Assembly (NCBI GenBank): GCA_033398695.1
Contig: CM065802.1
Location: 164,605,965 to 164,669,964 of the forward strand
From: Orobanche coerulescens
Taxonomy: Eukaryota > Streptophyta > Magnoliopsida > Lamiales > Orobanchaceae
DNA length: 64,000 nucleotides
Direction: 5' to 3'
The position numbers and the translations under genes are program-made. Positions 1 to 10,958 of this stretch are shown one piece after another. The first letter of the stretch is position 1. Every line of letters starts with the position of its first letter. The notes under the pieces are model-generated. The model did no database searches and was not told the origin of the DNA. It worked only from the letters and a program-made list of their open reading frames with translations.

Positions 1-1426
1 TTCTTGTTTTATGGATATGATAATTAGTGATCGTCTAAATGTGGTTGTTTGGTCGTTTGAATTGAACTTTCAAAAGATTCGGTTTAGCCTTGTTAAAGGC
101 TTGCTTTCAAAACACGTGTGTTTTGTGAATAGTGTGGTTTGTGAATAACTATGTGAATTCTATGGATATATTTGGTGTTGATGTTGCACTTGGTATTGCG
201 TGTGGACGTATATTATTTCTTTTCGGTGCGTTGTGGATTGACGTGGTGTTTTGCTAAGTTTTTGATGCCTCTGGGCGAATTGTTTGAATATCCTTGATGT
301 GATATGTTATTTGTGTGAATGTGTGGATATGGTTGAAGGTCTACGGTGACACATGGCAAGTGATCATGTGGTCAGGATGCAACAAGTGATTGATCCAACC
401 GTGAGAGCCTGAGATAATCTACGGTGGCACATGGCATGCGATCATGTGGCCAGGATGCAACAAGCGATTGATCCAACCGTGAGATGTGTGTGATTTGTTT
501 CGCTAGCCAGCTCGGGAGGGTCCTTCGAGGCCTCGGGTAGGATCAATGATATAAGGCGATGCATGTGTTGTGATTTGTTTAGCTAGCCAGCTCGGGAGGG
601 TCCTTCGAGGCCTCGGGCGGGATCAATGGTATTACCCTGTTCCCAAGGCGATGCTTGTGCGTGATTACGTTGTGTTGATTTTATATCCGTCGAGGACACG
701 TGATGTTGGGCTCTGGCCCTGTGAACTGTTTTCGGTTTTCTATTTGCGAAAACAAAACCTTTGGGCTGTGACCCCTGTTGATTTTTGGAAAGAGAAGGAT
801 TCGGAAATCCTAAATTGTTTTCTATTAAAACTCTCGATGGCATTTTAAACTATTTTATAAATTGTTTCCCTTGATTTGTGATCTTTCGGTTTTGGAATGT
901 TTTACCAAACTCATGCCTCGGGAAGTGCTTTTCGTTACGTTTGGAACTTTGAGGATTCCTGATTATTATTGTTCTTGGAACTTGTATTGTATGGCTCGTA
1001 TTTTTGCACTTGTACTTGCACTAGTAAAACAGTGGAGTTTTGCTAACCCCCGAGTATTCGGGGGGTGGATGTCTATTTTTGCATTCAGGTTTTGGAGCAT
1101 AGCACAGGGTCGGCGCGAAGGATGATGAAAGATGAACGATACTAATCACACGAGGATCCGTTGATGTCGTATTGGTCTAGTTGTCTTTTCTTTTCCGCTG
1201 CAGTATCTTTTCCCCGTTGTGCGGGAGTTTATTGTATTTTGACCCCTGCGTGGGTATGTGTTTGGAATTGAGTTGTGTGTTATTATTGAAAGACCAAATC
1301 GGTCTACTGAGTCTTTTTAGCCTTGAAGGCGATGTTTAGATGTTTGATTTTAGTTATCAGCCTGGTAGATCCTCGAGGAGAGGGTCTACGGCGTGTAATA
1401 TCCCTGAGTGGATTGGGGGTGTTACA
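1..1426 (+). repeat. Right part of a Tekay-like Ty3/gypsy LTR (L), left end outside the window
   Basis: The segment ends at 1426 with GGGGGTGTTACA, followed by a degenerate Met-tRNA-like primer site (TTACTAGAGCC at about 1431). This is the usual 3' tip of chromovirus LTRs. It holds two copies of a block containing GGGAGGGTCC and CGAGGCCTCGG (about 511-537 and 591-617). It also has a 78-bp tandem duplication around 341-496 starting at CTACGGTG. The same GAGGCCTC block occurs inverted in the LTR at 31563-34829, so the two are related families. The last 33 bp (1394-1426) begin TGTAATATCCC and form a terminal palindrome. Small ORFs inside have no family features and are not called. The LTR does not match the one at 4788-8010. 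Confidence 0.75.
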
Positions 1427-1500
1427 ATGCTTACTAGAGCCTTATATTGGATATTAGATTTTGCGAGATACTGACTTAGTTTCATTTTATTAATTAGATG

Positions 1501-2141
1501 GACCCCTCAGACAAGAAGATTGTGACCCAGGGAAACGAAGATACGCCTACCCCGCCGACGACAATTACTGAAGATCAGCTTCGACAGGCCCATAGTCAAA
1601 TTGAGGGTGTCTCTAGACCCATTCTGAACGCAGCTGTTTTGGGCGATTCAAGGGAGAGAGAGAGACCCAGAACTTGAGTTCCGTGATTGCGCACATTTTT
1701 CAAGATGTAACGGCATATCATAATCTGAGGGACGAGCTGTTTCAGTTATTGGAGAAGAAAAGGCAAGAGTAAGAGGAGTTGGAAGAGAGAGCGCATCAAC
1801 TGGAAACCCAATCATTAGTAGACATCCAAACAATCGCCAAGCTCCGCAACCAGAAGTTTCTTCAATCCCACGGGATACAAATGCTGGAAGAACAAATCTT
1901 ATATGAAAGGCACGAGCATGAAAAGTTCCAAGCTTTGGTGAAATCCAAGTTAGGAGCCGTGATCAACCTTATTCCTAACTCCAACATTGAGATCGGAACC
2001 TCATCACGAGCACCACCGACTGACGACGCTCTATTCCGCGAATACGAAGAAGATCCGGAGGAAGATCTGGAGGAAGATCCGGAGGAGGACCTGGAAGAAG
2101 AGCCAGAGGAAGACGCAAGTATGGATTCAGGAGATAATTAA
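1501..2141 (+). pseudogene. Extra ORF before gag: coiled-coil protein with acidic tail (broken)
   Basis: An ATG at 1501 opens a frame with a polar N-terminus (MDPSDKKIV...). It shifts frame near the GAGAGAGAG run at about 1651-1665, continues through a helical heptad-like stretch, and meets one in-frame TAA at about 1770. It then runs on from about 1779 to a stop at 2141. The C-terminus is a low-complexity acidic repeat of DPEEDLEE type. I recognise no catalytic motif. It sits where the 5' leader of a gypsy element would be, between a primer-site-like sequence and gag. Extra ORFs before gag are known in Ogre/Tat elements, but this one is not obviously homologous. It could be a detached gag N-terminus; function unknown. 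Confidence 0.45.
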
Positions 2142-2525
2142 AGGGTTCTATAATTGAGAGTGTTAATTTAACTTGTTTGGTGTCATGTACTTTTAAGGTT
2201 ACGGCCTCAGTGCTATGAAACTTGAAATGTATGTTTTGGTAGATAAACCAAGCGTGACTGAAATCAACTATGTTTTCTATCCTTATATCAATTTCATTAT
2301 TCGCGAATAATTAGCACTCAATCATACGCTTAAATCTACATGACAACATAAATTACTGATAACTCCACATAAAATTGCTAATCGTCACACATTCCCCTAA
2401 CTTATAATAAAGGGCTGACCGAAGATGCGGGCGTCCACATGTGAACCGTGATGAACTCTTAAAACCGTTAGCATTTCATAGGTTACTAATTCCTCAAAAA
2501 CATCTTCATAAAATCACGCCCTCGC
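2142..2525 (+). other. Spacer between pre-gag ORF and gag
   Basis: This is an AT-rich stretch with stops in all frames. I see no LTR end, primer site or clear promoter. It separates the acidic ORF from the gag start codon at 2526. Confidence 0.5.
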
Positions 2526-3326
2526 ATGAATCGCGAAGAGCGGCATCAACGCGATGATCGCTCACGCTCTCCTCTGCGGGGAAGAATTGGTAATGGTGCC
2601 ATGGCCCAAGCCCTCACTCAACTGACGAACTTCCTACAACAACAGACTGCTAACAACGGGAACCACAATGAAACTCATGATCGTACCCTGGAAAGATTCT
2701 TACGTTTCAGTCCGCCAACGTTTGACGGAGAACCAGATGACATCAAGGCAGAATTATGGGTAGAAAGGATGGAGAGCATATTCAATGCATCCCAGTACAC
2801 CGATGATCACCGTATAATGTTGGCTACGTTTCGACTCGAGGCTGCCACGCATGATTGGTGAAATATCATTAATGCCCGCTTGATAAGAGAGGATCGTGCT
2901 AGAACTTGGGTCAATTTCTTAACTGATTTTCGGACCCAGTACGTCTCAGCAGCAGCTAGAGAGGCTCGTCGAGATGAATTTTATCATCTGAAGCAAGGAT
3001 CTTTGACTGTAGCTCAGTATGAGTCGCAGTTCAACCGACTCTCCAAGTTCGCACCAGGACTAGTAAGCACAGAGGAGGATAAGCTGTACAAGTTTACCCG
3101 AGGATTGAGGTTTTCTCTGCAACAGAGTCTGCTGCCAGTGAGAGTAACGACTATGGCGGAAGCAGTCGAAGCTGCAACCCGAATCGAAAGTGGGATGACA
3201 CGTCTGGGACAGGCGAAGGAGCGCACCGCTACGAAGTTTAAGAGAACCGCACCAAACCTATCATCCAGACCACCCAGAAATTCCAACGCAAGACTTCTGG
3301 ACAGAACACCGAAAAGAGGCCTGTGA
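2526..3326 (+). pseudogene. gag: Ty3/gypsy gag (capsid) of element A, broken
   Basis: The frame starts at ATG 2526 with an RS-rich N-terminus. A retrotransposon capsid domain follows: FSPPTFDGEPD, then AELWVERMESIF, and after the break FRTQYVSAAAREARRDEFYHL. These are hallmarks of the Retrotrans_gag family. Capsid proteins assemble the cytoplasmic particle that carries element RNA. One in-frame TGA at 2862-2864 replaces the second W expected after HDW. The frame is lost near 3270, so the zinc knuckles are read in the next frame from about 3323. Both breaks make it non-functional as it stands. Confidence 0.85.
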
Positions 3327-4751
3327 ACTATCTACCGCCTTGTCCGCACTGTAATAAGATGGGGCATAAACCCAAGGACTGCTGGAAGAAACAAGGGAGG
3401 TGCCTGCGCTGTGGAGATAATCAGCATCAGACTAGAGAATGCCCGAAGTGGGAGACACCAGACAACAATCAGCAGAAAAATGTGGCCAAGAAGGATGATC
3501 GCAAGGGCAAACGCAAAGCACCAACGAGAGTTTTTGCCTTAGCTGGACAAGAAGCTCCTAATGCGACAGACGTGGTGGAAGATACATTTCTTGTGTCAAA
3601 CCACTATGCGCATGCAATATTAGATCCAGGATCATCACATTCTTTTCTTTCACCCCATTACGCACAAAAACTGAATGTATGTAAGGAATCACTACGTGTA
3701 AGCTTAGAGGTGTCCACACCTATGGGTGCAAGCCAGGAAACGGATTCGGTATTTAGGAATTGTGAAGTTGTAATTGAGGGTCAATGCTTCCCTGCTAACC
3801 TAATACTTCTTCCCATACTTGAGTATGACCTCATACTTGGTATGGATTGGCTATCTAAGAGCTATGCACAACTCGATTGCCATTCTAAGATAGTTCGATT
3901 ATGCAAACCCGAACACCCTGTAGTTGAACTACACGGGAGAGCTAGAATTAACTCGAACCCAATTATATCAGCTACGAAGGCAAGAAAGTCCATTTCAAAG
4001 GGAGCAACGGGATATCTAGCTTTTGTCATGAACAAACCTAAGAGCAAAATGGAGATTGAAGCAATACCAGTAATATCAGAATACCCCAATATTTTCCCCA
4101 CGGAACTCACTTCTCTGCCTCCAGATAGGGAAGTTGAATTTAACATATATATCTTTCCAGGGAAGGCACCTGTGGCTAGAACGCCATATCGAATGACCCC
4201 ACTAGAACTGCAAGAACTGAAGGTTCAGTTGCAAAAATTGCTAGAGGTTGGATTTATCTGGCCAAGCATATCCCCTTGGGGAGCACCAGTGCTATTCGTA
4301 AAGAAGAAAGATGGCACGCTAAGATTGTGCATTGATTACCGAGAACTTAACAACATTACAGTTAAGAACAAGTATCCACTTCCTAGGATCGACGAACTAT
4401 TCGACCAACTACAAGGAGCGACAGTTTACTCCAAGTTTGATCTTCAGCAGGGACACCATCAATTGAGGATCAAAGAGAATGACATACCGAAGACTGCCTT
4501 TCAAACTAGGTATGGTCATTATGAATTTGTGGTAATGCCTTTCGGATTGACCAACGCACCGGCTGTATTTATGGATTTAATGCACCGCGTATTCCGACCA
4601 TATTTGGATCAATTCTTAGTGATATTATTTACGACATACTCATTTATTCCAAGTCGGATCAGGAACATGAAAACCACCTCAGGTTGGTGCTAGAGACGCT
4701 AAGAAAGCTGAGGAAGAAATGAGGAAATCGTATCCCGAATTATTTGAGTAG
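3323..4751 (+). pseudogene. pol: Ty3/gypsy gag-pol remnant of A: zinc knuckles, protease, truncated RT
   Basis: Two CCHC knuckles open the frame ([14 protein letters not shown] and [14 protein letters not shown]). A retropepsin region follows with [10 protein letters not shown], in which the usual D-S/T-G triad reads D-P-G. RT motifs are clear ([31 protein letters not shown]). Near 4625 a frameshift hits the catalytic YIDD-like loop, which also reads I-Y-D-I in the alternative frame. At about 4705 the sequence jumps to the last residues of a chromovirus pol (EEMRKSYPELFE, stop 4749-4751). The palm end, RNase H, integrase core and most of the chromodomain are deleted. The element cannot make active enzymes. 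Confidence 0.88.
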
Positions 4752-4770
4752 GAATTTGGGGACCAAATTC

Positions 4771-4787
4771 TTTTAAGGAGGGGAGGA
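4771..4787 (+). other. Polypurine tract of element A
   Basis: TTTTAAGGAGGGGAGGA lies directly before the LTR start TGTAAAACCCC. This is the expected plus-strand priming site for reverse transcription of a plant gypsy element. Confidence 0.8.
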
Positions 4788-7700
4788 TGTAAAACCCCCT
4801 AAAACTCGATAGTTTACTACATGTATAATTGTTAAATCATGATGTACTCCAATAACAATTGTTTTAATCTACATCTAGTTTTACTCATTTATTCGTAAAT
4901 TATTTTATGAACCAAATAATCAAATTAATTAAAATATAAAGTGGGAACATAAAATTCCTAATGGACCATGTGTATCAACACATATACACATAAACATACC
5001 ATAAGACTCAAGCCCAAACTAAATAAAACCCCTAAGGCTTGGAATCACAATTTAAAGCCCAATTTAATCACTAGCCACTTCATTTAACACATACTTAATA
5101 CTTATATCTATATACACCTAAAATACAAAAAAAATATAATAACACACACACACACATATCCACGGCCAAGACACTTGTGGGGGGGGGGGGGGGAGGGGAA
5201 TCCTTGTCCCCCATGCAAGACTCAATGTCTTACATTTTCTCTTCCCAAGTATTCCACCTCCCAACCCCATTAAACCCTTTTAAAAATCAAACACCCTCAT
5301 TCCTTTCACCCTTACACAAACAAAATCTGAAAATTAGAGAGAGTAAGGGAGAAAGGAGGCCGAAATCAAGAAGAAGAAAAGAAGAGAAGAAGAAAAGGTT
5401 GGTGCAACTAGTTCAAAGACTTAGATCTCTTCACCACTTCAAGAACTAAGGTGGGTAAAAACTATTCTTCTCACTTTAATATGAAATTTATCTTAAACAA
5501 AGATACATGTCCCTTACATGAAGTTCATATAGTCCACTTTTCGCATACTAATAGCATGCATGATGGTTTATATCTTGTTGCATGCGGAATTAGCCAATTT
5601 TGATGATTTAAGTGAAATGTCCCAAAACTTCTTATCAGTTAAGTATAATTTTATCTTCCTTTATATTCTAGAAATTATGTTTGGAGAGGTATATTTGTGT
5701 TATATGATTATGCATGTGAAGTTGGATGTTTAATTTGTGGCCTAGCAAAAATGGGATGATCAAAACGGACACAAAATAAGAATTAAGTGAAGATAAAGAA
5801 AATTATGAAAATTATTACAAAAAAAATAATATAATCTGACTTAAGGTCAGAAAATTCAATATATTCACTTGTTAATCACCTACCCTTAAAATTTTATAAG
5901 AAACGTAAATCATTTTCTAAGTCAACGAGTTAAAATCGACAAAACACGAAGATTGTGTAAATCCATCAAAATGGTGAAACTACTAAATAAAATCCGTATA
6001 TTTCAGTTTGGAACATCAAAGTGGACATAATAACACGTTTAGCCTCTGTCTTAAAAATTTCGTAGTAATCAGAATCCATTTCCGGTGTCTACGGACCAAA
6101 AGTGTAAATTAAGACAAAATAAGGGGGTCAAATGATAAATTCCTCAAAATTTTGGAACCAAAGTAAAAAGTTCACCTTCTGGATCTGACCTTAAAATTTC
6201 ATAGAGAGCGGAAGTCGATTCAAGATTTGGGGCTAAAATGCAATAATTGGTAAAATTGGGGTCAATTAGTAAATTTCAATAAAAATGGAATTATAAGATA
6301 AATTTTCAGGTCTACGGACCAGAATGTTAATTATCAAAGGATAAATAATTTATCCAAAAAACCCTATAACAATAGGAGTAAATTTTGGGTTTTGGGGTCA
6401 AAACGACATTTTAAATAAATTTTGGGGCAAAACTGGAAATTTTAGAAAATCAGTCAGAAACTGAAAATTCTGGAAAGTTCACTCAAACACCGAAGTTCCG
6501 AGTTCAATATGAACTCTCCCATAAGTCTTGTCACCATCCGTGACGAAAACCAAACCTCATGGGTATAATAATTCGTTTCGCAAGAATTATGGGCGTAACC
6601 ATAAATTGGTAAAATTTAAACTAAAAATCAAAGATTGGAATTTATCAAGTCTGGAATCAGTAATCACAATTATATTCCAAAGATATGTCAATAACGGAAC
6701 CATAATTCATAAAAAACTGGTGCCATGAATAAACTCCAAATCGCAATCGTATAATCAATTTACGCTAAGTATTGGATATATGACTCTGACCATATCATGT
6801 GCATTCACTGCAATGTGACTAACGAATAATCACATCTAACCGGGAACTAAGTGCCATACAAACAAAGTGCCACAGACAGATCCGCCTCTAATCCTATCGG
6901 GGAAAAGTGCCACGTCACCAGACGGGGGCCACCTCTTGAGCCCATACGAAACCGAGAGCCGATCTGAAATCTGGGGGCCACCTCTTGAGTTGTAGGGGCC
7001 ACCTCAAGAGTCCCAAATTTGTGTCAGGGATGGTTAGACCATGTCTTGGATCGAGCAGCACGGCTGCGGTTCATGAACAAGGCTACCGTCGTTTCCTATT
7101 CCCTTGAAGCCAATGGACGGAGTGTTCCGGAGGTGACTGGGTCGTAGACTTAGGGTATAATCGCGATTATGGTATGATCCAGGCACTGACCCATAATTAT
7201 GGACATGCCGAGCCCAGATAAGAGATAAGGAAGCACGTCACCAAGCGTGAGAGCGATAAGCTCAAAGGCCAAAGTTATAGTGACGGTCCGCCAAACGCCC
7301 AAGGCTACGGTCATTAAACCAAAGGTCGTGGCGATAGTCAAAGGCCAAACACTGATAACGGTCTAAGATGTTATAAGGAGGCCAAGGGACTTAGTCATAT
7401 AGACAACCTCCCGAAGCTAAATACTCACTAGGCACTCGACGCCACATATTGTCATACTTAACAGCAATCTACGGAGATTGACTGTTCACTCATAACCTAA
7501 TTCATCGCATTATATTTTGAAACTTATACCATCCATAAATGATAAGTTTTCAAAAGTGGGAGTAAAAATAGTATATATTTCAAAATAATTATATACGTAT
7601 AATTTCAGAAAATATACTCAACCCAACTCACTGAGAATCCATTATTCTCACCCCAATTTGTATTATTTTTTTCTAAAACCCCACTAGATGAGGAGACCCA

Positions 7701-8010
7701 AGAAGATGACGAGATGAATGCTGATGACCAGTGGAGATCGTCGTTGAAGAACTGTCGAGACATAAATGTTGAAATAAATGCTCTTTTTTATTCTTGTATC
7801 AATAAAGTATTCTGATCTCCGCTGTACTCTTTGAACTTTATGTAACTATTCCGCTGTACTCATGAATGTTTATTTCATCGAATAACCAGACTTAGTTCAC
7901 CGGGCTAAGATCTGGCATTTGAATGCTCTACTGTAATTCTATTATCACAAATGTTATTTAATTACGTTAGCTGTCGCATTCTCGTCCAACCCCGATGCGG
8001 GGGCATGACA
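4788..8010 (+). repeat. 3' LTR of gypsy element A (about 3.2 kb)
   Basis: The LTR begins TGTAAAACCCCCT after the polypurine tract and is placed to end at 8010 with GGGGGCATGACA, giving TG...CA ends. It includes an AC-rich stretch (5145-5157), a G-run of about 16 (5179-5194), AT-rich DNA and a GGGGCCACCTC-repeated stretch near 6925-7010. The end coordinate is inferred from LTR-end style and from the abrupt change to GC-rich K sequence. No homologous 5' LTR lies in the window. Reading frames inside follow the repeats and are not called. Confidence 0.6.
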
Positions 8011-8561
8011 AATCTGCTGGCTCCGCGGTAGGCGATGAGGTCGTCGCCGCCGATCTCGGTTCTTTGGCGAGGAGCCAGATGGTTGGCCTGTATCCTGGGG
8101 GTCGGATATGCCGAACTCCTGGTGACGGACTCGGGCTCCATCGTCTCGTGGCTGGGGCCGGACTGCCCCGGTCGCCATGAAGGGTCGCTTCCTAGGCGGC
8201 TGAAGATGGAGGTGTCCCGTCTTGCGAGCGCCTCTTCTTGCGAACCAGGGCCTCCTGGCGATCGCACGGTCATTAGCCCCTTGAACTTCCTTTTGCTCAC
8301 GCGGCGGATGGCCGAGGGGGTTATAGCAGGCGGCGCGTCGAAAGCTCTCCGTCGCTCCCGTTGGATGGCCAGGGCTCCTTCGATCTGTTCCGCGGTTTGG
8401 AACTGATCGAGCGAGAGGCTTGGGCCATCTCTCGGGGGCGGGATCGAGAGTCTCGGGCCACGGCGGCTACCCTCCGCCATAGGCTGGGGCTCGGATTGAG
8501 ACGGAATGAGGCGTTCGGCGTATCGGCCAGCGGCTTTCTTCGATGTGGAAGCAAAAGTCAT
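8011..8561 (-). pseudogene. N-terminal gag-like ORF of Tat-like element K, cut off by A
   Basis: An ATG at 8561 (minus strand) opens a long GC-rich frame, MTFASTSKKAAGRYAERL, about 130 bp inside the LTR/primer-site junction. That is where gag of a Tat-type element begins. The product is Pro/Arg/Ser-rich with no catalytic motif. A short segment (DQFQTAEQIEGALAIQRERR) looks helical. At 8010 the frame runs into the LTR of element A, so the capsid core and all of pol are missing. The assignment to gag is from position; I do not recognise the protein itself. Confidence 0.5.
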
Positions 8562-8671
8562 GATTCTGAAAGCTTTCTTTGAAGAGCATTGAGTGTCTCT
8601 TCAAGTATATTCCCCGGAGTACAGTGAGTGTTCTTTCAGACGATAGGAATAAAAATGAAAGTTTAGATCCC

Positions 8672-8690
8672 CTTCTTCTAGCGCCAATTA
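8672..8690 (-). other. Primer binding site of K
   Basis: On the minus strand, TAATTGGCGCTAGAAGAAG follows the LTR end CGGGCAACA. TGGCGC-type primer sites directly after the LTR are typical of plant gypsy elements of the Tat group. This fixes K's orientation as minus. Confidence 0.65.
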
Positions 8691-8691
8691 T

Positions 8692-9664
8692 TGTTGCCCG
8701 AAATATTATCTAGAGATGAATATTGCTGGAAGGGATGAGCAACAACAAATTGCGAGAGCACGTCCGTGGGAATGCAAATAATACAAGATTGGCCAGGGTT
8801 GTTAGTCCCGGGCTTGAATGCTCTCGCGAGATGTTATTAATACAAATATTCGGGGATACAAGTATTAATGTAAGAATGCGATTACAATGAGTGTAAAAGA
8901 TCCTGTTATCTAGCTGTTGAGTGCTTGCCGGAAGAACTAGAGTTGCTCCGAGTTCTTGAACTGATGGGAGTTCTGGTTTTTGTCTCTGCCGACCGTCTTT
9001 CGGTTAGAAGTACTAAGAGAGAAATATGTCCGAAGTGTATAGCTTTGCCAAGAGAGTGAAAGCCAAGTAATGAGTTGAGCTTCTGAACTGGACGTGAACC
9101 CTTTTCCAAGTGTAGGGAGCCTTCTATTTATAGGAGCTGAGATGCTCTTTTACTGACGGGCGATCGCCTTTCTTGTAATATAATAAGGGGCGATCGTCTT
9201 TCGTCACATGGGCTGTCTGCCTTGAAGTCCGCGGCTCCTGCTGGCAGCCAGCTGTGCGGTCCAATGGGGAGCCTGCACGCGTCCTGAGTCGCTGTCCCGG
9301 GCGGTCCCACTGTGTACCTTTCGGCGGGTCTGTCGGTAGGTGAAAATATGGTGACAGGCTGTGGTCAACGATCCATGTCCTGTGGCGCCTTTTACGGATC
9401 TGCACGTGGGTCCTTGCATCGAGCTTCGGCCTTTCCCGACTGGACGGGCGATGGCTTCACGTGGCATGAGGCGGTCATCAATGGCCAGTCACCAGGGGTC
9501 GATCGCCAAGTACCAAGAGACGATCGCCTTAGATGTCGATGGCTCGGCACCGGGACTTGACCTGGGACCTTCGATCGGCCAATCTGCCTCGGCTGCTAGG
9601 CTCTGGCTCGGTCGTCCGGTCTTTGTGCCGATCGCCTGTTGAGATGTATAAATCTTGATACAAC
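8692..9664 (-). repeat. 5' LTR of Tat-like gypsy element K (973 bp)
   Basis: Read on the minus strand it begins TGTTGTATC at 9664 and ends GGGCAACA at 8692, giving matched TGTTG/CAACA ends. A TATA box (TATAAATAG) lies at about 9124-9132. Upstream of it in U3 are about six copies of a GATCG-centred palindrome, best seen as GGCGATCGCC at 9159-9168. The LTR is GC-rich compared with its neighbours. It interrupts the FAR1-like pseudogene that begins at 9665. Confidence 0.75.
9124..9640 (-). promoter_or_regulatory. K U3 promoter: GGCGATCGCC palindrome array and TATA box
   Basis: Copies of CGATCG with flanking GGC/GCC complements lie near 9159, 9190, 9500, 9520, 9572 and 9628. All are upstream (minus strand) of TATAAATAG at 9124-9132. 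The layout matches the palindrome arrays of the unrelated LTRs of E, C, I, D and F. A role as a transcription-factor site cluster is inferred. Confidence 0.5.
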
Positions 9665-10958
9665 ACCGTGGCTAGAGTTTTTCCAGACACTACACATCGC
9701 TTTTGCCTTTGGCATGTAATGAAGAAGTTTCCCTAGAAGTTGAATCATTTGTATAAGAAGAACTCAAATTTCAAGAAGCAAATGAAATGGTGTATAAGAG
9801 GATTTTATAGGATTGCTGAATTTAAAAATAGGTAGAATGAATTGATGGATGTATATAACTTGACAGAGAATGAATGGCTAAAGAATCTATATGCCATAAG
9901 GAAGAAGTGGGTCCCAATTTATAATTTGGATATTTTTATGCACGGATGAATACTACAGGGCGTAGTGAAGGTATGAACTCATTTTTCAAAAGATTTTTCT
10001 CACGTCATACCACATTGAGAGATTTTGCATTAAAAAATGAGCAGAGTCTAGAAAAAATGGTAGAGAGGGAAAAGAAACAAGATTATCTCTCTGAGCACAA
10101 GGACTGCGTTGTGGATGGTGCGGCTTATCTCTTGCAATTTGCTTCAAAGTTATACACAAGAGGGGTTTATGTAAAATTTAAACATCAATGGGAGTTGGCT
10201 ACTAGTCGTTACAAGCTTGTCTCTTCAAGTCATGTAGACGAGTGTCATGAGTTCATCTATAGGTCAAGAAATAAAAAAGATCCAAGGGAGTGGAAAGTGG
10301 AGTTCAACACCAACTCTCTTGAAGGAAAGTGTGAGTGCAAGTTGTTTGAAAGCATGAACATACCTTGTGGACATCTTATAAGGATATTTCAAAGTTGAGA
10401 TCTAGATGTAATACCCGAGTCTTTTATTGCAAGGAGGTGGTTACAAGGAGAAAATGAATACAGAGCCAAGTATGATGGTGGAGTTGTTAGTGGGCATCAA
10501 AATTCAAAAGTTCTTCGGGTTACTCACTTAGCAAAATTGGCCAATGCTTTGGTATATGATGCTGCAGATGAGAATGAATGTTACACTTTCATGGCACCAA
10601 AGCTCCAGGATCTAGCAGAGCAATATAAGGAGTACAAGGCGATAACTATAAATGCAAAGACAATGTCATCCGTGGGCTGTAACAATGTATTTGCTGATAC
10701 GGTAGCTCTTGATACCCAAGCTCCTCTTATTGATGTTAGTCAATCTCAACCGCCTAATGTTGGTAATCCTAGAATCTCAAAATGCAAAGGAAGGAAACAC
10801 AAGAAGAGAAAGACATGAACTCCCACAGAAGTGAGAATGACAGATATAGACATGGTTTGGAGAAAAATCAACGGAAGAGAGAATACAAGCAAAGGGAATG
10901 TTCGGTGTGTAAACATCTTGGCGATAACGTGCGGTCTTGCCCGAACAGAAAGAAGTGA
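9665..10958 (+). pseudogene. FAR1/FHY3-like (Mutator-derived) transposase remnant
   Basis: The remnant starts inside the MULE-type transposase core (RVFPDTTHRFCLWHVMKKF). It passes two stops and a frameshift near 9945, then reads TGRSEGMNSFFKRFF. A SWIM zinc finger follows (CECKLFESMNIPCGH at about 10330-10372) and then the long C-terminal tail. Near 10900 a terminal Cys/His motif (CSVCKHLGDNVRSCPNR) appears in another frame. These are in the usual order for FAR1-related proteins, which derive from Mutator transposases and include light-signalling regulators. The N-terminal FAR1 DNA-binding domain and first half of the transposase are absent, cut by K at 9664. Stops at about 10398 and 10818 confirm decay. 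It could be a dead gene or a dead transposon. Confidence 0.85.

Noticed and set aside
5177..5449. Reading frame starting in a poly-G run
   Set aside because: Glycine run followed by LTR sequence without any protein pattern.
7962..8010. Extension of the K gag frame to 7962
   Set aside because: These codons lie in the LTR end of element A; the overlap is by chance.
8035..9642. Several plus-strand frames of 60-120 codons in GC-rich DNA
   Set aside because: They are antisense or shadow frames of element K's LTR and gag start; GC-rich DNA has few stops.
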